From positions 22,105-28,199 of the forward strand of contig DBGA01000083.1 in NCBI GenBank assembly GCA_002295325.1: a stretch of 6,095 nucleotides of DNA, in the 5' to 3' direction. This stretch comes from Ruminococcaceae bacterium UBA866 (GTDB lineage: Bacteria; Bacillota; Clostridia; Oscillospirales; Ruminococcaceae). Each line of letters opens with the position of its first letter. Within the stretch, counting starts at the first letter, position 1. Below the pieces are notes generated by a model. The model was not told the origin of the DNA, did not search any database, and saw nothing but the letters and a program-made list of their open reading frames with translations. Made by a program: the position numbers and the translations under genes. Below are positions 5,483 to 6,095 of this stretch, in pieces.

Positions 5483-6095
5483 ATGTAGTTTTACTCCTTG
5501 CCTGTGTGGGAATGATCACAGGCTTTTTTATTTTGCTATCCCTAACTCCTACCGAGTTTACAGACGGCATCTTTGCAAGACTGCTTTCTAATTCTAAAAG
5601 CCTAAAGGCTGAAATTAAGGAAAGCACCAATCGTAAAAAGGTTGGTTTTCTCAAAAGAGAAATCACAGAGGTGCAAGAGATTTTAATGGTGACAGGAAGA
5701 AGTAAGCATTTTCCGTTTATATGCTTGTTGTCCTTGGCACTGTTTGCTGTGGGTGCGGCAATTGCCATAAGCTTTGGGAACTTTTTTGCTGTGCCGGTGC
5801 TTGCTGTCGGCTTTATGCTGCTGCCATTTTGGTATATTCGGCTTACCCAAAGCCATTTCAAAAAGGATATTTCGGCAGAGCTTGAAACAGCACTGTCCAT
5901 CATTACAACCGCTTACCTTAGAAACGAGGACATTGTGACGGCAGTGGAGGAAAACATCGGATATCTGAACCCTCCTGTGCTGTCTGTTTTTAAGGCATTT
6001 ACCTATCGCATCAAGATGATTGACCCCGACATCGTTTCGGCTCTTTTGTCTATGGGAGGACAGATTGATAATGCGGTATTCCACGAATGGTGCTA
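5479..6095 (+). CDS. tadB: TadB-like inner platform protein of the pilus machine, 3' end outside window
   Basis: From a TTG at 5479 the frame runs open to the right edge, giving 205 whole codons with no stop. The start overlaps the cpaF stop (TTGA). A hydrophobic span at about residues 2-21 is followed by a charged loop. Two adjacent spans lie at about 78-98 and 102-120, and then comes the start of the type II secretion F (GspF) domain at about 134 (E-L-E-T-A-L-S-I-I). This order is that of TadB, which with TadC forms the membrane platform on which CpaF acts. The piece E-I-T-E-V-Q-E-I-L near 61-69 fits the cytoplasmic loop before the paired spans. The next Met, at 5512, would cut into the first membrane span, so TTG is preferred. 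TadC is expected right after this gene. Confidence 0.85.
   Translation, partial: MNVVLLLACVGMITGFFILLSLTPTEFTDGIFARLLSNSKSLKAEIKESTNRKKVGFLKREITEVQEILMVTGRSKHFPFICLLSLALFAVGAAIAISFGNFFAVPVLAVGFMLLPFWYIRLTQSHFKKDISAELETALSIITTAYLRNEDIVTAVEENIGYLNPPVLSVFKAFTYRIKMIDPDIVSALLSMGGQIDNAVFHEWC

Noticed and set aside
5361..5903. Antisense open frame of 180 codons opposite cpaF end and tadB
   Set aside because: The sense strand carries tadB with proper membrane spans and a GspF-domain start; the antisense frame has low-complexity Ser/Lys content and no motif.

Overview
The window is one dense, all-plus-strand stretch of a Tad-like (tight adherence, type IVc pilus) assembly operon. It probably comes from a Gram-positive anaerobe of the Clostridia (Oscillospiraceae or Lachnospiraceae type). 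That assignment is an inference. It rests on strong AGGAGG-type ribosome binding sites, a base composition that looks mid-40s % G+C by eye, and the protein styles (short stand-alone prepilin peptidase, SAF-domain CpaB, receiver-less CpaE-like ATPase, CpaF). No secretin, integrase, transposase, tRNA, rRNA or CRISPR array is visible. Whether the locus sits on a chromosome or a mobile element cannot be decided here.

Layout: (1) 1-1721, the 3' part of a long repeat-built surface protein. Its reading frame is open through the left edge, so the gene begins outside the window. It holds two complete and one partial copy of an Ig-like module of about 90 residues, then three PKD/Ig-like modules of about 80 residues, then an unrecognised beta-rich C-terminal module of about 107 residues. 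(2) 1722-2162, an A24 prepilin peptidase. (3) 2159-2290, a 43-residue single-span membrane protein I do not recognise. (4) 2305-3135, a CpaB/RcpC-like SAF-domain protein with an acidic Ser/Glu tail. (5) 3135-3941, a CpaE/TadZ-like P-loop ATPase. (6) 3941-5482, the CpaF/TadA assembly ATPase. (7) 5479 to the right edge, the TadB inner platform protein, cut off by the window end.

The genes are packed with almost no spacing: abutting, 4-nt overlap, 14-nt gap, 1-nt overlap, 1-nt overlap, 4-nt overlap. There is room for neither internal promoters nor terminators, so they are probably co-transcribed and translationally coupled. Functionally, CpaF powers assembly on the TadB platform (TadC is expected just downstream), the CpaE-like ATPase probably positions the machine, and the prepilin peptidase processes pilins. 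The CpaB-like protein would act on the outer face of the membrane. No pilin gene is seen in the window. The large repeat protein encoded in the same operon is a plausible adhesive tip or exported client of the machine, which is an inference from context.

The points most worth a second look are the modular adhesin with no visible sorting signal, the unannotated 43-residue membrane protein, the same-frame stop/start junction between adhesin and peptidase, and the TTG start of tadB.
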